Shown here: piece after piece, positions 13,981-16,294 of the stretch
Layout of the letters: each line of letters opens with the position of its first letter
How positions within the stretch are numbered: position 1 is the first letter of the stretch
DNA from: Pavlovales sp. CCMP2436
Taxonomy: Eukaryota; Haptophyta; Pavlovophyceae; Pavlovales
Direction of reading: 5' to 3'
Length of the DNA: 16,294 bases
NCBI GenBank assembly: GCA_026770615.1
Contig: MU631656.1
Coordinates: 41,447 to 57,740 of the forward strand
Position numbers and translations under genes: made by a program
Notes under the pieces: model-generated
The model's database searches: none
What the model saw: only the letters and a program-made list of their open reading frames with translations
Told to the model about the DNA's origin: nothing

Positions 13981-15555
13981 ATGCTTGAGCCTATCAGGGC
14001 GAAGGCCGGCCTCCCGTCACCACGGCCCTATTCAGTGCGCACGGGTCAGCGGCCCAGCCTCTCGCAACCCTACCAGCCTCTCGCCCAGCGGCGAACGGCC
14101 ATCTTCACGGCCGGGTTCGTGCTTCTTGCTGGCCCGGCGCGTGACTTCACGCTCGATGCGGCGTCGCGCGCGTGCGAACGGCTCGATGCAAAGGCAGAGA
14201 CCATCCTCGCCGTCGGCCGCGCCAAGGATGAGCGCGCGGCCGCGCGCGCGGCTCTTCTCCAGCGGCTCGAATCGCAGCAGCGCCGGCGCGAGCGGCGCAG
14301 CCCGCCGGAGCAGCCGCGGCTCGAGCCGCTGCACCGGCTCCTCTCTCGCGCGCCGCCGAGCACTCGTGCCGCGCATCTCGAACGCACAGCGCTCGAGCTT
14401 TGGGGCGTGATCGTGCGGGCGGCCGTCGACTCGGCGCGGCGGCAGCGTGCGGTGCGCTCGCAGCGTCAGCTCGAGGCCGCGCGGCTTTCACTCACCGACG
14501 AGGCCGCGCGGCGGCGCGCGGGCGCAGTTCTAGTTCAGGCCGCCGCACGCCGTCACTTGGTGCGTGTGCTCAACCTCGCGCTTTCGGCTCCGCGCTCGGG
14601 GGCTATGATAACTGCCACCGAGCCCGAGGTGATTATGGGTGCCGAGGCCTGTTTCCTTTGGTACGCGCGGGCACACGAGGAGCTCGAGGGCTCAGCGGTC
14701 TCCACTATCGCCTCGTACTACCGCTCCGATCGTTTCCTGGCAATGGCTCCCTTCGCGCTGCAGCTGCAGCTGGCCCATCGGGAGCGGCAGGAGCGCAGGG
14801 CGACGGCGGCGGCGACTGAGGCGGCGGCGATCGATACCTTGGCAGCAGCCGCCGCCGCCACCACCGCCGCCGCCGCCCAAAGACGCGAGAATAACGATAT
14901 CCTGCCCAGCTATGCGCGCTCGATTGTTGCGACGCGCCACTCCGCGCTGGGCAGCGACGGGCTCCTGCTCGTTGACCTGGGGGCCGCGCCGGGGTCGGCG
15001 GGGGGCGGTCGCAGCGCGCGCCGAGGCTTTGGTGCGAGCATTCGGTCCGCGTTGTTCAACGAGGCTCCGGAGGCGTGGTCCGCCACCGCGCGCGCGCAGC
15101 CGCTCCACCGGCGCAGCCTCGACGCGCAGCCAACCGGCGCACGCGCAGCCGTCGGGTGCTCGCCGCGCGTCCTACACAGAGCGGTGCACGCAGTAGCCCC
15201 GCCCAGACTGCCTGCTACGCAGCTGCAGGCGCAGCCGCAGCCGCAGCTGCGGAGGGCACGCTCGAGCTTGCCCCAGCGCGAGGGCATGCACAGCTCGGTC
15301 TCGGCTGTGCAGACGCCAGCCTCGGGACGTGCAGACGCCAGGCGGCTGAAGCGGGACGCGTCCAACCAGCCGAGCCAACGAGGGGCTGCCGAACACGGCA
15401 GTACAAAAAAGAAGGCCGAGGAGGAGGAGGCTAATATTGGAGAGGCAGAGCTAGCCCTGAAGGCGAGCCCTCATCCACCCCAGTGCGAGCAGCCGCAGCC
15501 GTTGGCTGTTCGTATGAAGCGGTACAATGCGGGCATGCGGGCCGTGGCGCCATAG
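13981..15555 (+). CDS. Unidentified Ala/Arg-rich protein with an IQ-like motif
   Basis: The frame is open from 13909 (TAA at 13906-13908) to TAG at 15553-15555; the first ATG is at 13981, giving 524 residues, though an upstream exon joining the frame is possible. I do not recognise the family. Residues from about 55 to 200 are charged and helical-looking (ERLDAKAETILAVGRAKDER, LLQRLESQQRRRERR). Then AVLVQAAARRHLVRVL fits the IQ motif V-Q-x3-R-x4-R (only the Gly position is replaced), which in other proteins binds calmodulin. A hydrophobic/aromatic block follows (EACFLWYARAHEELEGSAVSTIASYYRSDRF), then an alanine tract (IDTLAAAAAATTAAAAQRR), a disordered Ser/Pro/Gln-rich region and a Lys/Glu stretch (STKKKAEEEEANIGEAELAL) near the end. 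Third positions are strongly G/C. It looks like a host gene; a calmodulin link is inference. Confidence 0.65.
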   Translation: MLEPIRAKAGLPSPRPYSVRTGQRPSLSQPYQPLAQRRTAIFTAGFVLLAGPARDFTLDAASRACERLDAKAETILAVGRAKDERAAARAALLQRLESQQRRRERRSPPEQPRLEPLHRLLSRAPPSTRAAHLERTALELWGVIVRAAVDSARRQRAVRSQRQLEAARLSLTDEAARRRAGAVLVQAAARRHLVRVLNLALSAPRSGAMITATEPEVIMGAEACFLWYARAHEELEGSAVSTIASYYRSDRFLAMAPFALQLQLAHRERQERRATAAATEAAAIDTLAAAAAATTAAAAQRRENNDILPSYARSIVATRHSALGSDGLLLVDLGAAPGSAGGGRSARRGFGASIRSALFNEAPEAWSATARAQPLHRRSLDAQPTGARAAVGCSPRVLHRAVHAVAPPRLPATQLQAQPQPQLRRARSSLPQREGMHSSVSAVQTPASGRADARRLKRDASNQPSQRGAAEHGSTKKKAEEEEANIGEAELALKASPHPPQCEQPQPLAVRMKRYNAGMRAVAP

Positions 15556-16294
15556 CCACGGTATCAATTTGCAGTTCACTGCCAGGAATGGCGGGTAAGT
15601 TACCCACGTTATATCCAATTAACAACAAGTCGTTAATTGAAGCTAATACTCTATGCAATTATAGATCATCAATTATAGATCATATGTATGAAACGAAATC
15701 CGGAATCAAAAAAAAAATGGCTGGCGGTGGGGTCGAAATCTGAATTAGTGGCCAGTCTGGGGGGAAATTGCAAAAAAGTTCGGTGAAAATCCTTCGGAGT
15801 AAATCACGAACCAGGTTGGGCACAGAGGAGTTAGATGCAGATTCGTGAATGGGACGGCAGATTCGTGAATGGGGCGCCGCCCCATTCACGAATCTACTCC
15901 TCTGTGCCCCATCGGGAACCATGACTTTCTTATCGCTTCCGAGCGCTGATATTCGGAAATGTTAGTTACCTTTGGCATGTTGTCGACCCCAGATGCACTC
16001 GAAAGGCACACGAGGTGGGCTACGACCGTCGAGAAGGGCTCTATTTGACAACAGCTATTGGTAATTAGCGCGCAGGGGCGAAGAATGTCTACTACTATAT
16101 TGACTGATAGGGATTCAAGCTGGCGTCTGACTGTTCTGAATGTTTTGCTGGTCTGAGCGCTGCGTCTCCCATTGCCTGCTGCGTGCCTTAGTTGGCTGCG
16201 CTGGCTTGGGCGCCACCGCGCGTGCCGATGGATCTCCGGTAGTGTGCCCGGGCAAGGGCGTTTAGGGAGATGATCTGCTGGTTGCTGTTTGTCG
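15556..16294. other. Spacer with palindrome; no gene seen
   Basis: It begins with the likely 3' UTR of the preceding gene. A short tandem repeat (AATTATAGATCAT twice, about 15657-15682) and an A9 run (about 15709-15717) precede the palindrome at 15818-15909. From 15911 to the end, mixed-composition sequence shows no long frame or recognisable domain. Confidence 0.55.
15818..15909. repeat. Large palindrome / fold-back repeat
   Basis: AGATTCGTGAATGGGGCG (15859-15876) is the exact reverse complement of 15878-15895, with one base between the arms. Outside it GGGCACAGAGGAGT (15818-15831) pairs with ACTCCTCTGTGCCC (15896-15909). The left arm holds one extra copy of GCAGATTCGTGAATGGG (15837-15853, repeated at 15857-15873), which would bulge out. 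In total 32 bp of stem are perfectly complementary. Confidence 0.9.

Overview
The window looks like nuclear DNA of a GC-rich eukaryote. The evidence is a spliced CCCH zinc-finger gene, Ty1/copia-type retrotransposon sequence, TA-flanked MITE-like elements and two small LTR elements with 5-bp target duplications; there are no operons or bacterial-style gene packing. A unicellular alga or protist fits best (very GC-rich, Ala/Arg-rich coding sequence with AT-rich spacers), but the species cannot be named from the sequence alone.

Layout. (1) 1-1096: last exon of a CCCH zinc-finger protein with a long Gln-Met-Gly-Gly-Gly repeat and a DPR/RG-rich tail. (2) 1097-2620: spacer with an AT-rich patch, a diverged tandem duplication and one clear stem-loop. 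(3) 2621-10181: a nest of transposable elements. The core is a decayed copia-like element read on the minus strand (gag C-terminus, protease, integrase, reverse transcriptase, RNase H), whose gag N-terminal half is flipped onto the plus strand. Into or beside it have inserted a 1.26-kb TRIM-like LTR element (2689-3944, TSD AATTA) and three ~260-300-bp MITE-like elements (3993-4289, 8251-8507 inverted, 9817-10109). The outer edges of the nest carry a ~25-bp inverted repeat and are flanked by the same 7-mer, GCGAGCC. (4) 10182-10436: AT-rich spacer. (5) 10437-13305: a second complete LTR element without pol (TSD GACTC), with 251/252-bp LTRs rich in hairpins, internal 66-bp tandem repeats and a repeated polypurine-tract-like box. 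(6) 13306-15555: 5' region and long open frame of an unidentified Ala/Arg-rich protein with an IQ-like motif. (7) 15556-16294: spacer with a large palindrome.

Only the two flanking ORFs look like host genes. Everything from about 2.6 to 13.3 kb is mobile or mobile-derived. The pol region is dead (two in-frame stops, a frameshift, a MITE insertion and an inversion), so the non-autonomous elements must have been mobilised by proteins encoded elsewhere. The points most worth a second look are the hairpin array in the LTRs of the 10.4-13.3 kb element, its thrice-repeated PPT-like box, the inverted termini of the copia-containing block, the precise gag inversion at an 11-bp repeat, and the MITE family that keeps its ends while swapping its centre.
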